From positions 1 through 64,000 of the forward strand of contig JANYGP010000075.1 of the NCBI GenBank assembly GCA_025362315.1: DNA of 64,000 bases, in the 5' to 3' direction. Below are positions 26,117-36,316 of this stretch, in pieces. The stretch's first letter is position 1. The number at the start of each line of letters is the position of its first letter. The DNA comes from Polaromonas sp. (GTDB taxonomy: Bacteria > Pseudomonadota > Gammaproteobacteria > Burkholderiales > Burkholderiaceae_C). A program made the position numbers and the translations under genes. Under the pieces are notes generated by a model. That model was not told where the DNA came from and ran no database searches. It saw nothing but the letters and a program-made list of their open reading frames with translations.

Positions 26117-28492
26117 ATGGGCGCACCAGACTTCGTAAATTTGCCAAACATTGGCGTTCCAGTCCGTCGCAAGGAGGACTACCGTTTCCTGACCGGCGGC
26201 GGCCAGTACACCGACGACATCACCCTGGCTAACCAGAGCCACGCGGTGTTTGTGCGGTCACCGCATGCACATGCCAACATCAAAAGCATTGATCTGACGG
26301 CGGCCAAAGCGGCCCCTGGCGTGCTTGACATTTTTGTTGGCACCGACGTAGCCAATGACAAGATCAACGGCCTGCCATGCGGTTGGGGCATCACCAGCAC
26401 AGACGGCAACCCAATGAAGGAACCGCCGCATCCGATCCTGGCACAAGGCAAGGTGCGCTATGTGGGAGATCACGTTGCCATGGTGATAGCCGAGACGCTG
26501 GAGCAGGCCAGAAATGCTGCTGAGTTGGTGGAAGTGGAATATGACGTGTTGACAGCAGTGGTCAATGTGACAAAAGCCAAATCGGCCGCCGCGCTGCACG
26601 ACCTTGCACCAGACAACCATTGCTATAAATGGGCCATTGGCGACAAGGCAACAGTTGATGCGGCTTTTACCAACGCTGCACACGTCACCAAAATTGACCT
26701 GACCAACAACCGCCTTGTGCCCAACGCGATGGAGCCGCGCTCGGCCATCGGCGCGTACAGCCGCGCCAATGACGACTACACGCTGTATGTGTCAAACCAA
26801 AACCCGCACGTTGAGCGCTTGCTGCTGACAGCTTTTGTGATGGGTTTACCAGAGCACAAGGTGAGGGTGATTGCACCTGACGTAGGCGGAGGTTTTGGCT
26901 CCAAAATCTATTTATACGCAGAGGATGTGTGCCTGGTTTGGGCATCCAAAAAGATCAACCGCAACATCAAGTGGACAGCAGATCGCAGTGAAGCGTTTGT
27001 CAGCGACGCGCATGGCCGAGACCACTCCAGCCATGCCGAGCTGGCGCTTGACAAGGACGGCAAGTTTCTGGCCCTGCGTGTGCACACCGATGCCAACATG
27101 GGTGCGTATTTGTCAACTTTTGCACCGGCTGTTCCTACCATTTTGTACGCCACGCTGCTGGCAGGCCAGTACGCCACGCCGCTGGTGTATTGCGAGGTCG
27201 ATGCCTGGTTTACCAACACCGCACCAGTTGATGCGTACCGCGGTGCAGGCAGGCCCGAAGCGACTTATTTGCTCGAGCGAATTGTCACCCGCGCAGGCTG
27301 GGAACTTGGTTTGAGCCAGGACGAAATCCGCCGCCGCAATTTCATCACCAGCTTCCCGTATCAGACACCCGTAGCGTTGCAATACGACGTAGGCAATTTC
27401 CCGGCATTGCTGGCGCGCGCCAACGAGCTTGCCGACATAGCAGGGCTGCCGGCACGCGAGGCTGCATCCAAAGCCAAAGGCCTGCTGCGCGGCATTGGGT
27501 ACTCCAGCTACATCGAAGCCTGCGGCCTGGCACCCAGCAACATTGCAGGGGCACTGGGCGCACGGGCTGGCTTGTTTGAATGCGGCGAGGTCCGCGTACA
27601 CCCGACGGGCAGCGTGACGGTGTTTACTGGCTCACACAGCCACGGTCAGGGCCATGAAACCACATTTGCCCAAGTTGTTGCAGCCCGCTTGGGCATATCG
27701 GTAGATGCGGTGGACATTGTTCACGGCGACACGGGCCGTGTGCCATTTGGCATGGGCACCTATGGCTCACGCTCGATGTCAGTCGGCGGCACGGCCATCA
27801 TGAAGGCGCTCGACAAAATCGAGACCAAGGCCAAAAAGATTGCTGCTCACTTGATGGAAGCCAGTGATGCGGACGTAAAGTTTGCCAACGGCGAATTCAC
27901 CATCAAGGGCACAGACAAGAAAGTGACCTTTGGCCAGGTGGCGTTGACGGCGTACGTGCCGCACAACTACCCGCTCGACAAGCTGGAGCCGGGCTTGAAC
28001 GAAACCGCGTTTTATGACCCGACCAACTTCACTTTCCCGTCAGGCACCTACATTTGCGAGGTAGAAATTGACCCCGCAACTGGCACCGTCAAAGTAGAAC
28101 GCTTTACAGCTGTTGACGACTTTGGCAACATCATCAACCCGATGATTGTTGAAGGTCAGGTGCATGGCGGGCTGGTGCAGGGCATTGGCCAGGCGCTGCT
28201 GGAGAACTGCGTGTACGACGAAGAAACTGGGCAATTGTTGACCGGCTCCATGATGGACTACACCATGCCGCGCGCTGACGACATGCCCAACTTCACGCTT
28301 GACACGCTTTGCACGCCTTGTAGCCACAACCCGCTGGGCGCCAAAGGCTGCGGCGAGGCGGGCGCGATTGGCTCACCCCCCGCTGTGATCAACGCAGTGC
28401 TGGATGCACTTAAACCATTGGGCGTGATTGACTTTGACATGCCGGCCACGCCAGGCCGCGTGTGGGAAGCCATTCAGTCTGCGAAACATTAA
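26117..28492 (+). CDS. coxL: Molybdenum hydroxylase large subunit (form II CoxL-like)
   Basis: A 791-residue molybdopterin-cytosine-dinucleotide subunit of the xanthine oxidase family. The active-site loop is AYRGAGR (373-379), which marks form II rather than true form I CO dehydrogenase (AYxCSFR). GGGFGSK (258-264) and the catalytic Glu E747 in GCGEAGAIG are present. Form II enzymes include proven and doubtful CO dehydrogenases and other aldehyde or heterocycle hydroxylases, so the substrate is open. The full set of Cox accessory genes follows. Confidence 0.93.
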   Translation: MGAPDFVNLPNIGVPVRRKEDYRFLTGGGQYTDDITLANQSHAVFVRSPHAHANIKSIDLTAAKAAPGVLDIFVGTDVANDKINGLPCGWGITSTDGNPMKEPPHPILAQGKVRYVGDHVAMVIAETLEQARNAAELVEVEYDVLTAVVNVTKAKSAAALHDLAPDNHCYKWAIGDKATVDAAFTNAAHVTKIDLTNNRLVPNAMEPRSAIGAYSRANDDYTLYVSNQNPHVERLLLTAFVMGLPEHKVRVIAPDVGGGFGSKIYLYAEDVCLVWASKKINRNIKWTADRSEAFVSDAHGRDHSSHAELALDKDGKFLALRVHTDANMGAYLSTFAPAVPTILYATLLAGQYATPLVYCEVDAWFTNTAPVDAYRGAGRPEATYLLERIVTRAGWELGLSQDEIRRRNFITSFPYQTPVALQYDVGNFPALLARANELADIAGLPAREAASKAKGLLRGIGYSSYIEACGLAPSNIAGALGARAGLFECGEVRVHPTGSVTVFTGSHSHGQGHETTFAQVVAARLGISVDAVDIVHGDTGRVPFGMGTYGSRSMSVGGTAIMKALDKIETKAKKIAAHLMEASDADVKFANGEFTIKGTDKKVTFGQVALTAYVPHNYPLDKLEPGLNETAFYDPTNFTFPSGTYICEVEIDPATGTVKVERFTAVDDFGNIINPMIVEGQVHGGLVQGIGQALLENCVYDEETGQLLTGSMMDYTMPRADDMPNFTLDTLCTPCSHNPLGAKGCGEAGAIGSPPAVINAVLDALKPLGVIDFDMPATPGRVWEAIQSAKH

Positions 28493-28506
28493 AACAAGGA
28501 CTCACC

Positions 28507-29301
28507 ATGTATGCATTTACTTTAGAGCGCCCTGCAACTGTACAAGACGCTGCCAAGCTGGCAGCCAGCGGTTCCAAACCATTGGCTGGTGGCCAAACCC
28601 TGCTCGCGTCGATGAAGCTGCGCCTGTCCAGCCCGGACAAACTGGCAGATTTGAGTGGCATCAAAGGCATGAGCAGCATCATGCGAGAAGGCGGCGCAGT
28701 GGTTATCGGCGCAATGGCTCGTCACGCTGATGTGGCGACCCATGCAGAAGTGCTGTTTGCCATCCCCGCGCTGGCACATCTGGCTGGCAACATCGGCGAC
28801 CGCCAGGTACGAGCTATGGGCACCATGGGCGGGTCAGTAGCGAACAACGACCCGTCTGCATGCTACCCAAGTGCAGTGCTGGCACTGGGTGCAACCATTC
28901 ACACCACCGCTCGCAAAATTGAAGCAAAAGATTATTTTCAAGGCATGTTCACCACGGCTCTGAATGACGGCGAGTTGATCACGGCGATCAGCTTTCCCAT
29001 TCCCAAACGCGCGGCTTACATGAAGTTCAAGCAGCAAGCGTCCCGGTTTGCGATGGTCGGTGTGTTCATTGCAGACTTTGGTGGTGATGTGCGGGTAGCC
29101 GTAACAGGCGCATCAAGTAGCGGCGTGTTTCGCCATGCAGGACTGGAAGCCGCCTTGAACAAAAGCTTCACCCCTGAATCAGCTGCATCCGTCAAGATTG
29201 ACGCGACGGATTTGAATCATGACATTCATGCCACTGCTGCGTACCGCGCCAACATCATCAGCGTGCAGACGCAGCGTGGTGTGGCAATGGCGCTGGGTTA
29301 A
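28507..29301 (+). CDS. coxM: Molybdenum hydroxylase FAD subunit (CoxM-like)
   Basis: A 264-residue FAD-binding subunit. FAD-contacting motifs are AGGQTLL (about 27-33) and GNIGDRQVRAMGTMGGSVANNDP (about 97-119). The second matches the TxGG segment of the family. It accepts electrons from CoxS and passes them to the respiratory chain. The start at 28507 sits 14 bases after coxL, after AAGGA. The C-terminal CODH_FAD_C-like domain is present, so it looks complete. Confidence 0.93.
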   Translation: MYAFTLERPATVQDAAKLAASGSKPLAGGQTLLASMKLRLSSPDKLADLSGIKGMSSIMREGGAVVIGAMARHADVATHAEVLFAIPALAHLAGNIGDRQVRAMGTMGGSVANNDPSACYPSAVLALGATIHTTARKIEAKDYFQGMFTTALNDGELITAISFPIPKRAAYMKFKQQASRFAMVGVFIADFGGDVRVAVTGASSSGVFRHAGLEAALNKSFTPESAASVKIDATDLNHDIHATAAYRANIISVQTQRGVAMALG

Positions 29302-29322
29302 TAGCTGCCTAACCTCTTACTT

Positions 29323-29418
29323 CTCCCCTCCCGGGGGAAGGCTGGGATGGGGGCAGGCGCAATGCCAATACTGATTCAGCACTTGCCCCCACCCTAACCC
29401 TCCCCCGGGAGGGGAGGG
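29323..29418. repeat. REP-like inverted repeat between coxM and coxD
   Basis: CTCCCCTCCCGGGGGAAGG on the left pairs with the CCCTCCCCCGGGAGGGGAG type arm on the right across about 40 bases. Each arm also holds a smaller palindrome around CCCGGG. This is a long imperfect palindrome of REP/BIME style that could form a stable hairpin in the mRNA after the three structural genes. Confidence 0.8.
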
Positions 29419-29451
29419 AACTAAAAAACCATTTTTTCGACATGTTTTAGT

Positions 29452-29487
29452 GCTCTAGCCCAATAAATACGGGCGCAAGCAGCTACT
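29452..29487. repeat. Dispersed repeat, copy 4 (reverse)
   Basis: GCTCTAGCCCAATAAATACG then GGCGCAAGCAGCTACT is a close match to the reverse consensus. It lies just upstream of coxD. Confidence 0.85.
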
Positions 29488-29500
29488 AAATAAATAGCAA

Positions 29501-30394
29501 ATGATTTTTTTCCATACTATTGATGCCCTGACAGCTGCGCTGCAAGAAGCCGGGTATTTTGCAGACCGCCGCCTGGCAACCGCTGTGTTTTTAGCACTCA
29601 AGCTGCAGCGCCCGTTGTTGCTGGAAGGCGAGCCCGGCGTTGGCAAAACCGAGCTGGCCAAGGCTTTGGGCAAAGCGCTGCAGCGCCAATTGATTCGCCT
29701 GCAATGCTACGACGGTCTTGAGCAGCGTGAAGCTTTATATGAGTGGAATTACGCTGCACAACTGTTGCACATGAAGGCGGCTGAAGGCAAAGGTTTTGAT
29801 GTCGAAAGCGAGGTCTACCAGGACCGCTATCTGATTCGCCGCCCGCTGTTGCAAGCCCTTCAAGCGCCAGAGCCCGGCGCTGTGCTTCTGATAGACGAAG
29901 TAGACCGTGCCGATGAGCCATTTGAGGCTTTTTTACTTGAGTACCTGGGTGAGTATCAGGTCAGCATTCCCGAAATTGGCACAGTCAACGCCATTTGCCC
30001 ACCCGTCACGATTCTGACCAGCAACCGCACCCGCGAGTTGAACGACGCCGTCAAGCGCCGCTGCCTGTACCACTGGCTCGACTACCCTGAGCGTGAACGC
30101 GAGTTGGCCATTGTTCGGGCCCTGGTGCCAGACGCGAGTGACGAACTGTCAGCGCAAGTTTCAGCGTTTGTTGACAAGCTGCGCCGATCACCGTTTGGCA
30201 ATGCTTTTGCACGTGCGCCCGGCATTGCTGAGAGCGTGGAGTGGGCAAAGGCTTTGATAGCACTGGACACGCTGGTCATTGACCCGGAGGTGGTGATGGA
30301 CACTGCAGGCATTTTGTTCAAGCAGCGGGAAGATGTGACGGCGCTGACGAATGAGATGGCGGCGCTGTTGCTTGCGCCTGAGGAATCGGCTTGA
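29501..30394 (+). CDS. coxD: MoxR-type AAA+ ATPase (CoxD-like)
   Basis: A 297-residue AAA+ ATPase. The Walker A is GEPGVGKTE (about 43-51), the Walker B VLLIDEVDRAD, and sensor residues are in TSNRTRELNDAVKRRC. In the Oligotropha system CoxD helps build the Cu-S-Mo site of the apoenzyme; here it presumably acts with CoxE in maturation. REP-like repeats flank it on both sides, so its expression may be set apart from the structural genes. Confidence 0.9.
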   Translation: MIFFHTIDALTAALQEAGYFADRRLATAVFLALKLQRPLLLEGEPGVGKTELAKALGKALQRQLIRLQCYDGLEQREALYEWNYAAQLLHMKAAEGKGFDVESEVYQDRYLIRRPLLQALQAPEPGAVLLIDEVDRADEPFEAFLLEYLGEYQVSIPEIGTVNAICPPVTILTSNRTRELNDAVKRRCLYHWLDYPERERELAIVRALVPDASDELSAQVSAFVDKLRRSPFGNAFARAPGIAESVEWAKALIALDTLVIDPEVVMDTAGILFKQREDVTALTNEMAALLLAPEESA

Positions 30395-30401
30395 GCGACT
30401 T

Positions 30402-30492
30402 CCCTCACCCCAACCCTCTCCCGCACGCGGGAGAGGGGGTAATTCAATGCGTTATTCCCTCTCCCGCTTGCGGGAGAGGGCTAGGGTGAGGG
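30402..30492. repeat. REP-like inverted repeat between coxD and coxE
   Basis: CCCTCACCCCAACCCTCTCC is mirrored by GGAGAGGGCTAGGGTGAGGG, with CCCGCACGCGGGAGAGGG and CTCTCCCGCTTGCGGGAGAG as inner hairpins. The element is of the widespread CCCTCTCCCGC type and ends eight bases before the coxE start. Confidence 0.85.
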
Positions 30493-30499
30493 CATCCCC

Positions 30500-31684
30500 A
30501 TGCAGCTAGGCGACTCCCGAGCAGGCAAGCTGGCCGACAACATCACAGGCTTTGGCCGTGCCCTGCGCCGCGCAGGTGTCAAACTTGACAGCCACCGCAT
30601 CGCTCTGGCGCACGATGCGGCAAGCCACATCGGCCTGACTGAAAAGCAAGACCTGAGTGCTGCGTTTGAAAGCGTCATGATCAGCCGCGAGCAAGATCGC
30701 GGGGTCTTTCGCGAACTGTTTGACGCCTATTTTCAGGACCCGAAAATAGCCAACAAACTGCTCGCACAGCTGATGCCCAGCGCGGAAGGAAAGGCAGAAC
30801 CCAGCAAGCGCAAGCCGAGGGTTCGGGACGCCCTGGCACCGCAAAAAAAATTCGGCCAGCAGGCCAAACCCACTGCTGAAGACCAGAAAGTCGATTTTGA
30901 TGCAGCCATGACGGCCAGCGACATCCAGCGTTTGCAGCATGCTGACTTCAATGCCTTGTCGGCCACTGAATACCGGTTGGTCGAACGCCTGGCGCGTGAC
31001 ATCCAGTTGCCACTGCCGAAGTTTGCATCGCGCCGCACACGACCCGCCACCACAGGCGCGCGCATGCACTGGCCAGGGGTGATGAGCCAGGCCGCGCGCA
31101 CTGGCGGCGAGCTGCTGCTGCTGCCCCGGCTGGAGCGCCAGCAAAAGCATTTGCCGTTGCTGATTCTGGTCGATGTGTCTGGCTCGATGGAGCGTTATGC
31201 CCGTTTGCTACTCGCCTTTTTGCACGTCGGCACGCGCCGGCATCCACAGCGTGATGTGTTTGCATTTGGCATGGGCCTGACAGACTTGACCCTGGCTTTC
31301 AAACAAGCCGATACAGACGACATGCTGGCCAAAGCCAGTGTGCTCATTGAAGATTTTGCAGGTGGCACGCAACTGGGTGCGTCGCTTGCCAGCTTGCGAC
31401 TGCAGCACGCACGCCGTCTGGTGGGCAGGCGCACGATGGTGCTGATGATCACCGACGGGCTGGACACTGGTAAGCCCATCGAATTGGCACAGGAGCTTGG
31501 CTGGCTGCGCCGCCGCAGCCGACGTCTGCTGTGGCTGAACCCATTGCTGCGCTTTGACGGCTATGCCCCACTTGCGCAAGGAGCTGCAGCGCTGCACCAA
31601 TACGCGCACGGCATGTTGGCTGTCCATAATTTAAGCAAACTTGAAGATTTGGCCAGCAGTCTGGCCGCCCTGATGAAAAAATAA
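30500..31684 (+). CDS. coxE: VWA-domain protein CoxE
   Basis: A 394-residue protein with an N-terminal charged region and a C-terminal von Willebrand A domain carrying the metal-binding motif DVSGSM (about residue 228) in LLILVDVSGSMERYARLLLAF. CoxE-family proteins act with the MoxR ATPase CoxD in maturing the Mo enzyme. The ATG follows the REP-like element directly, so its ribosome-binding site lies within or near that palindrome, a possible translation control point. Confidence 0.88.
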   Translation: MQLGDSRAGKLADNITGFGRALRRAGVKLDSHRIALAHDAASHIGLTEKQDLSAAFESVMISREQDRGVFRELFDAYFQDPKIANKLLAQLMPSAEGKAEPSKRKPRVRDALAPQKKFGQQAKPTAEDQKVDFDAAMTASDIQRLQHADFNALSATEYRLVERLARDIQLPLPKFASRRTRPATTGARMHWPGVMSQAARTGGELLLLPRLERQQKHLPLLILVDVSGSMERYARLLLAFLHVGTRRHPQRDVFAFGMGLTDLTLAFKQADTDDMLAKASVLIEDFAGGTQLGASLASLRLQHARRLVGRRTMVLMITDGLDTGKPIELAQELGWLRRRSRRLLWLNPLLRFDGYAPLAQGAAALHQYAHGMLAVHNLSKLEDLASSLAALMKK

Positions 31685-31710
31685 GTGAAAAAGTAAACAA
31701 GGAACACACC

Positions 31711-32307
31711 ATGGACATGCAAGGCTCACGCCAACTCGCCATCACCCAGCAGCAAGCCTGGGACGCATTGAACGACCCCGTTGTACTGAAGGCCTGCATT
31801 CCCGGCTGTGACAAGGTCGAGCCCTCGGGTGACAACCAGTACGCCATCGGCATGTCGCTCAAGATCGGCCCGGTGTCTGCCAAATTCAGCGGCAAGATCA
31901 CGCTGACCGACATCAACCCGCCGACCAGCTACAAAATTAATTTTGAAGGGCAGGGGGGCCCGGCTGGCTTTGGTAAGGGCGACTCTGCCGTCACCCTCAC
32001 ACCCAATACCGATGGCTGCGAGTTGGCCTACACCGTTCATGCGTCAGTCGGCGGCAAAATTGCCCAGCTCGGCCAGCGGCTGATTGACGGCGCAGCCAAG
32101 TCGATGGCCGAAGATTTCTTCAAACGCTTTGACAATGAAATGCAGCGTCAGCACCCAGAGGCTTATGCCGCCAAAGTTGTCATGGGTGATGTGTCTACCC
32201 AGCCAGGTACCGTGGGGGAGTTGTCTGATGCGTCGAGCGGAAAATGGGCTATCGGTGCAGCGCTGGCAATGGGCCTGGCTTTTGCAGTCTGGCTGTACCT
32301 GAATTAA
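31711..32307 (+). CDS. coxG: CoxG (SRPBCC membrane anchor protein)
   Basis: A 198-residue protein with the SRPBCC fold (MDMQGSRQLAITQQQAWDAL...LKACIPGCDKVE) and a C-terminal membrane segment (GAALAMGLAFAVWLYLN). CoxG recruits CO dehydrogenase to the membrane in related systems and may pass quinone. It is 26 bases downstream of coxE, after AAGGA. Confidence 0.9.
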   Translation: MDMQGSRQLAITQQQAWDALNDPVVLKACIPGCDKVEPSGDNQYAIGMSLKIGPVSAKFSGKITLTDINPPTSYKINFEGQGGPAGFGKGDSAVTLTPNTDGCELAYTVHASVGGKIAQLGQRLIDGAAKSMAEDFFKRFDNEMQRQHPEAYAAKVVMGDVSTQPGTVGELSDASSGKWAIGAALAMGLAFAVWLYLN

Positions 32308-32311
32308 CCAG

Positions 32312-33391
32312 ATGGAAAACCTGGATGTCACGGTGCTTCGGACCCTGCGCGACTGGCGCGCAGAAGGCAGGCGCGCACTGCTGGCAACTGTTGTGCGCAC
32401 ATGGGGCTCTTCACCACGCCCCGTTGGGTCCATCATGGCGCTTTGTGAAAGTGGCGCAGTGGTTGGGTCAGTGTCAGGCGGTTGTATTGAAGATGACCTG
32501 ATCTATCAATTTACGCAGGCTTATTCTGGCAAGGATTTATCCAGGGCGATTCCGTCTGGTCCGCCAGGTTTTGTCAAGTACGGAATCACCGCCGATGAAG
32601 CGCACCGTTTTGGTTTGCCCTGTGGCGGCACGCTGGAGCTGCTGCTTGAATACGACCCAGATGTCAAAGCCTTGGTACAGCTGGTTGCAGCGCTTGAAAC
32701 CGGTCAGTTGATGCGGCGCAGTGTGCAGTTGAAAGACGGTTTTGTTGCCTTGAAAGCCGGTGCAGCACCGACCGAGCTGGTGCTCACCAATATCGAGCTG
32801 ATCAACACTTTTGGCCCGGAATACCGGATGTTGCTGATCGGTGCGGGTCAGCTGACGGAATACCTGGCGACCATGGCAAAGTTCAGTGGTTTTGCAGTCA
32901 CGGTTTGCGATCCTCGCGAGGAGTACCGAATTGCCTGGTCGGTACCCGGCGTTACCGTGACAAGCGACATGCCTGACGACGTGGTGACTGCCTTCAAGCC
33001 AGACCGCCGGAGCTGCGTCATAGCGCTGACGCATGACCCGAAACTGGATGACCTGGCACTGCTGGAGGCATTGAACACCGAAGCCTTTTACGTAGGCGCC
33101 ATTGGGTCGCGACGCAACAACCAGCTGAGGCAGCAGCGCATGGCCGAGCATTTTGCGGTCAGCCAGGCAGACCTGGCCAGGCTGCGTGGACCCATTGGTA
33201 TTTACATTGGCAGCAAAACCCCACCCGAAATTGCCGTGAGCGTGATGGCTGAGATACTGGCGGTCAAAAACTGTGTTGTTTTGCCGCGCGAACTCGAAGT
33301 GGCACAAGGCAAAAACAAGCAGAACGTGCCGGAAAATGATTCAGCAAACCTGATGTGTGGCACCCGTCAACAGTCATTCGTTGCCTTGTGA
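32312..33391 (+). CDS. XdhC/CoxI-family molybdenum cofactor maturation protein
   Basis: A 359-residue protein. The N-terminal XdhC_CoxI domain has WGSSPRPVGSIMAL and VGSVSGGCIEDDL, with the conserved Cys in GGC. The C-terminal Rossmann domain has LLIGAGQLTEYLA and the segment EAFYVGAIGSRRNN-like. Such proteins receive sulfurated Mo cofactor and insert it into the apoenzyme. It is the last gene of the Cox operon, starting four bases after coxG ends. Confidence 0.88.
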   Translation: MENLDVTVLRTLRDWRAEGRRALLATVVRTWGSSPRPVGSIMALCESGAVVGSVSGGCIEDDLIYQFTQAYSGKDLSRAIPSGPPGFVKYGITADEAHRFGLPCGGTLELLLEYDPDVKALVQLVAALETGQLMRRSVQLKDGFVALKAGAAPTELVLTNIELINTFGPEYRMLLIGAGQLTEYLATMAKFSGFAVTVCDPREEYRIAWSVPGVTVTSDMPDDVVTAFKPDRRSCVIALTHDPKLDDLALLEALNTEAFYVGAIGSRRNNQLRQQRMAEHFAVSQADLARLRGPIGIYIGSKTPPEIAVSVMAEILAVKNCVVLPRELEVAQGKNKQNVPENDSANLMCGTRQQSFVAL

Positions 33392-33410
33392 AGAAACAGC
33401 ACCGGGTAAA

Positions 33411-35372
33411 TCAAGAGCTGCGTGTGCACCGAACTTCAATTACCCCAGTGTCTGTTGCCCATATCGTCAAAATTTGGGTGTGTCTGTCATGCTCGTGGCT
33501 GTGAGTGGGGCCTGACAGCGTGATGGTTAACCCAGTTGGGTACTGGATTGCTGGCAGGTAAATCAGGGTGGGTTGCGGTACCGCCGGATCAGTTTCAAAA
33601 AACATTTCAAAGACGCCACTGGAAGAGTCGAAGTGAATGCGCTGAAGCTTGCCCTGAATGGCCTGGGCATAGGGCCGGCAAAAACCGCTGACCGCCCGAC
33701 CGGCAGGCTGATCAAGCGAAAAAACCGACAGATCTTCCTGATTCCACTGGTCACCTATGCGGGCGTTGTTTTGGTTGCCTGCGGTGTAGTTCCACTGTGC
33801 TGAACTCAAGTGCAAGGCGTCGAGAGCGTCATACATCAGCGACAGTACCTGGGTGTGGGTTGCCCAGACCGACTCATCACGCGTGCCACTTGCCCATGCC
33901 GCATAGGCAGTACCATCGTCCAGATCGAATGGAATTCCAAACTCGCCAATCAGCGTGGGCATACCGCTGGCAACAGGTTCTGCCAATGCCTGAACTGCAG
34001 CCAGCTGCCGCTGGTAGCGGGCTCCGATTTCAGCTGAACCGTGTGATGCCTCACCTGTCAGAAGGTCTACCGATACAGCGCTGTCAAACTGCTTTTTAAC
34101 CAGCAAAGTCACGTCATACCAGTGGCTGGCATTCACACTTTGCGCAGGCATGCTGGCTGGAAATGGACGACCTGTCATGGCACCCAGTGGGTCCATCTCT
34201 GCCATCAGCAGCCAGTGTGGCGCGATGGCGCGGATTGTGCAGGCAACACGGTGATAAAACGGCGCAAAAACGTCGTTTGCGATGTCCAGCCTCTGGCCCT
34301 GAAAATGGCTGAAAGCGTCTTCTGTCAAAGCCACGATCCGGTGTTCTTTGTCCAAATTTTCAACGGCGTAAATTCCAGCCTGGGCAAAAGGGCAGAGCAC
34401 ACCATCACGCCATATGCGAACACCTTTCGGGTTAACGGTCTGCCAGCCAATTTTGGCGTTCACCTCAAAACTGGTGTCCCTCACTGGGAGTTCACGCGGC
34501 ACACCTGCTGCTACGGCCAGGGCGTCCAGCGCTGACCAGACCACACCCGGCATGGGCGGGCCATTGAGCTGGCGTTGACCTGCCAGAGTGACAGGGCTCA
34601 AGCTTTGCCCCAGCCAGCCCAGCCCTGGCTCATTCAGACTGTCAAAACCAATCACATGCGGCATGTGTGCAACGCGCCTGGCAACTTGAGCCATAGCGCC
34701 CAGCAAATGCGTTTGCAAATAATCGCTGGCAGAAATTCCTCCGATTAAAAAATCAGGTGTGATGTGTTTGCTGCCCCAAAACAGAGTCCACATGATGGCG
34801 TTGGCAGGCATCCGGTAGTTCTGAGCCCAGCTCATTTGTGGGTAGCTTGCCTGATTGTCACTGTCGCTCGCGTAATCAAATCGCGACTGCATGACGTGTG
34901 AAGCACCTGCTGCTTCAAAGCGCGTGAAATCAAGGCCCACCGCCTCGAATGTCCAACCAGGCGCTCCGTCCCCACCGCTCATGCGGGACCACACATCCTG
35001 GTGAAAATCAAGGAACACATACAGCCCGTAGTCGCCCGCCTTGCGGCAAATTTCCTGGAGGTGGTACAGGTATGCATTGTCATAGATACCAGGACCTTCG
35101 TGTTCGATGGCTTCCCAAGTCGTCAGAAGGCGCAGGCAGTTAAACCCCCAGTTGCGAATCCGGCTGAAATGTTCATCTGCATCACTCAGCAAAAATGGAC
35201 GTCCGGTAAAAGATATTTTTCGGTGGTCCGAGAAATCATCCGGATGTTGCGTGCCGCCGTCAGGCCACGGCACCTTGCTGTCTCCACCAAGGTTCAATCC
35301 GCGCAAAATAATCTGACGTCCGTCCGCATCAATAAAACACGTGCCGTCAGTGTGCAAAGGAGTCAGGTGCAT
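33411..35372 (-). CDS. Glycoside hydrolase family 5 (glucosylceramidase/steryl-glucosidase-like)
   Basis: A 653-residue GH5 enzyme. The acid/base is E248 in FDSLNEPG and the nucleophile E477 in LIGEFGIPFD. A C-terminal beta-domain (about 560-653) is as in endoglycoceramidase-like and fungal glucosylceramidase-type GH5 proteins. There is no signal peptide, so it should act in the cytoplasm on an imported beta-glucoside. The substrate (glucosylated lipid or sterol, or a simple glucoside) is inferred from family likeness. It is divergent from the TetR gene and lies in a locus with uptake genes. Confidence 0.85.
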   Translation of the reverse strand: MHLTPLHTDGTCFIDADGRQIILRGLNLGGDSKVPWPDGGTQHPDDFSDHRKISFTGRPFLLSDADEHFSRIRNWGFNCLRLLTTWEAIEHEGPGIYDNAYLYHLQEICRKAGDYGLYVFLDFHQDVWSRMSGGDGAPGWTFEAVGLDFTRFEAAGASHVMQSRFDYASDSDNQASYPQMSWAQNYRMPANAIMWTLFWGSKHITPDFLIGGISASDYLQTHLLGAMAQVARRVAHMPHVIGFDSLNEPGLGWLGQSLSPVTLAGQRQLNGPPMPGVVWSALDALAVAAGVPRELPVRDTSFEVNAKIGWQTVNPKGVRIWRDGVLCPFAQAGIYAVENLDKEHRIVALTEDAFSHFQGQRLDIANDVFAPFYHRVACTIRAIAPHWLLMAEMDPLGAMTGRPFPASMPAQSVNASHWYDVTLLVKKQFDSAVSVDLLTGEASHGSAEIGARYQRQLAAVQALAEPVASGMPTLIGEFGIPFDLDDGTAYAAWASGTRDESVWATHTQVLSLMYDALDALHLSSAQWNYTAGNQNNARIGDQWNQEDLSVFSLDQPAGRAVSGFCRPYAQAIQGKLQRIHFDSSSGVFEMFFETDPAVPQPTLIYLPAIQYPTGLTITLSGPTHSHEHDRHTQILTIWATDTGVIEVRCTRSS

Positions 35373-35553
35373 GAGTGGAGTCGTTTGAAGAAGTCAGTCA
35401 ATCTGAAATATTTAAAACCACAAATTGCACATTCAAAATTATTAACTTACAACCACGAAGGATAGTATCTAAATTTAAAACAGAGCTACAACGGGTTTAC
35501 ACGGGTCTGTCATGCCTTGTGGCAAACTCAAGAAAAACAAAAACACTATTACC

Positions 35554-36225
35554 ATGCCCGACGCAAACACCCGTATTCCTGAACCGCAAGCTGATCGTTC
35601 TGCCCTGCTGATTGCAGAAGTCAAGGTGACCGGCAAGCGCCGCACAAATGCAGACATGTCCAGTGAAACGCAAGCCCGGATCCTGCAGGCAGCCATTGCC
35701 AGCCTGGCAGAGCTGGGGTACGCAGGCACCACGATGTCTGGCATTGCTGAGCGCATTGGTGTCTCCAGGGCAGCTTTGATATACCACTTCAACAGTAAGA
35801 ACGCGCTGATGACAGCTGTGATCAACGCCATTTACGATGAGATGTCAGCTATGTTTCATGCAGCAGCGCATCCAGCGTTGACGCCGGCTGAGCGTATGCT
35901 GGCAGTGCTTGATGCAAGTTTTGCGTTCACAACAAGCACCAGTCAAATGGCGCAGGTTGAACTGTTGCTGGCCGCGCGTCGGGATGCGTCTTTCAGGGAC
36001 GAAGTGGCGCCCACTATTGATGAACGTGATCAGATTTTCAGGCAGGCCTGGCACCAGCTGACATTTGAGCTGGGCGGCAGCAGTGCCCGGCTGGACCTTG
36101 TCCGTGATTTTGCAGTGTCTGTTTTCAGAGGTATCACTGTGACCCGTTCGATCAGCAGTGATCTGGCATCGTTTGACCGGCAACATGTTCTGCTGCGCAA
36201 ATTGCTTCTGGAAGCATTGGCCTGA
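35554..36225 (+). CDS. TetR-family regulator
   Basis: A TetR repressor of 223 residues from the ATG at 35554 (an upstream ATG at 35512 would add 14). After an unusual basic extension (VKVTGKRRTNADMSSE) comes the helix-turn-helix ILQAAIASLAELGYAGTTMSGIAERIGVSRAALIYHF. A ligand-binding helical domain follows. It lies between the GH5 gene and the TonB-dependent receptor, and a 22-bp palindrome in the receptor promoter is also found before the symporter, so it probably represses both. Confidence 0.85.
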   Translation: MPDANTRIPEPQADRSALLIAEVKVTGKRRTNADMSSETQARILQAAIASLAELGYAGTTMSGIAERIGVSRAALIYHFNSKNALMTAVINAIYDEMSAMFHAAAHPALTPAERMLAVLDASFAFTTSTSQMAQVELLLAARRDASFRDEVAPTIDERDQIFRQAWHQLTFELGGSSARLDLVRDFAVSVFRGITVTRSISSDLASFDRQHVLLRKLLLEALA

Positions 36226-36316
36226 CTGCTAAGCGAGGTTACCTGCCACACAGCGTCTGGCAACCAGACATCTGCACAAATGTAATCAGGAGGGTTTGCC
36301 CTGAGTTGACAAAGAT

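Noticed and set aside
35445-35470. ACTTAC and GTATCT near the TetR gene, considered as a third operator.
   Set aside because: The half-sites are 14 bases apart, not 10, and the centre does not match.
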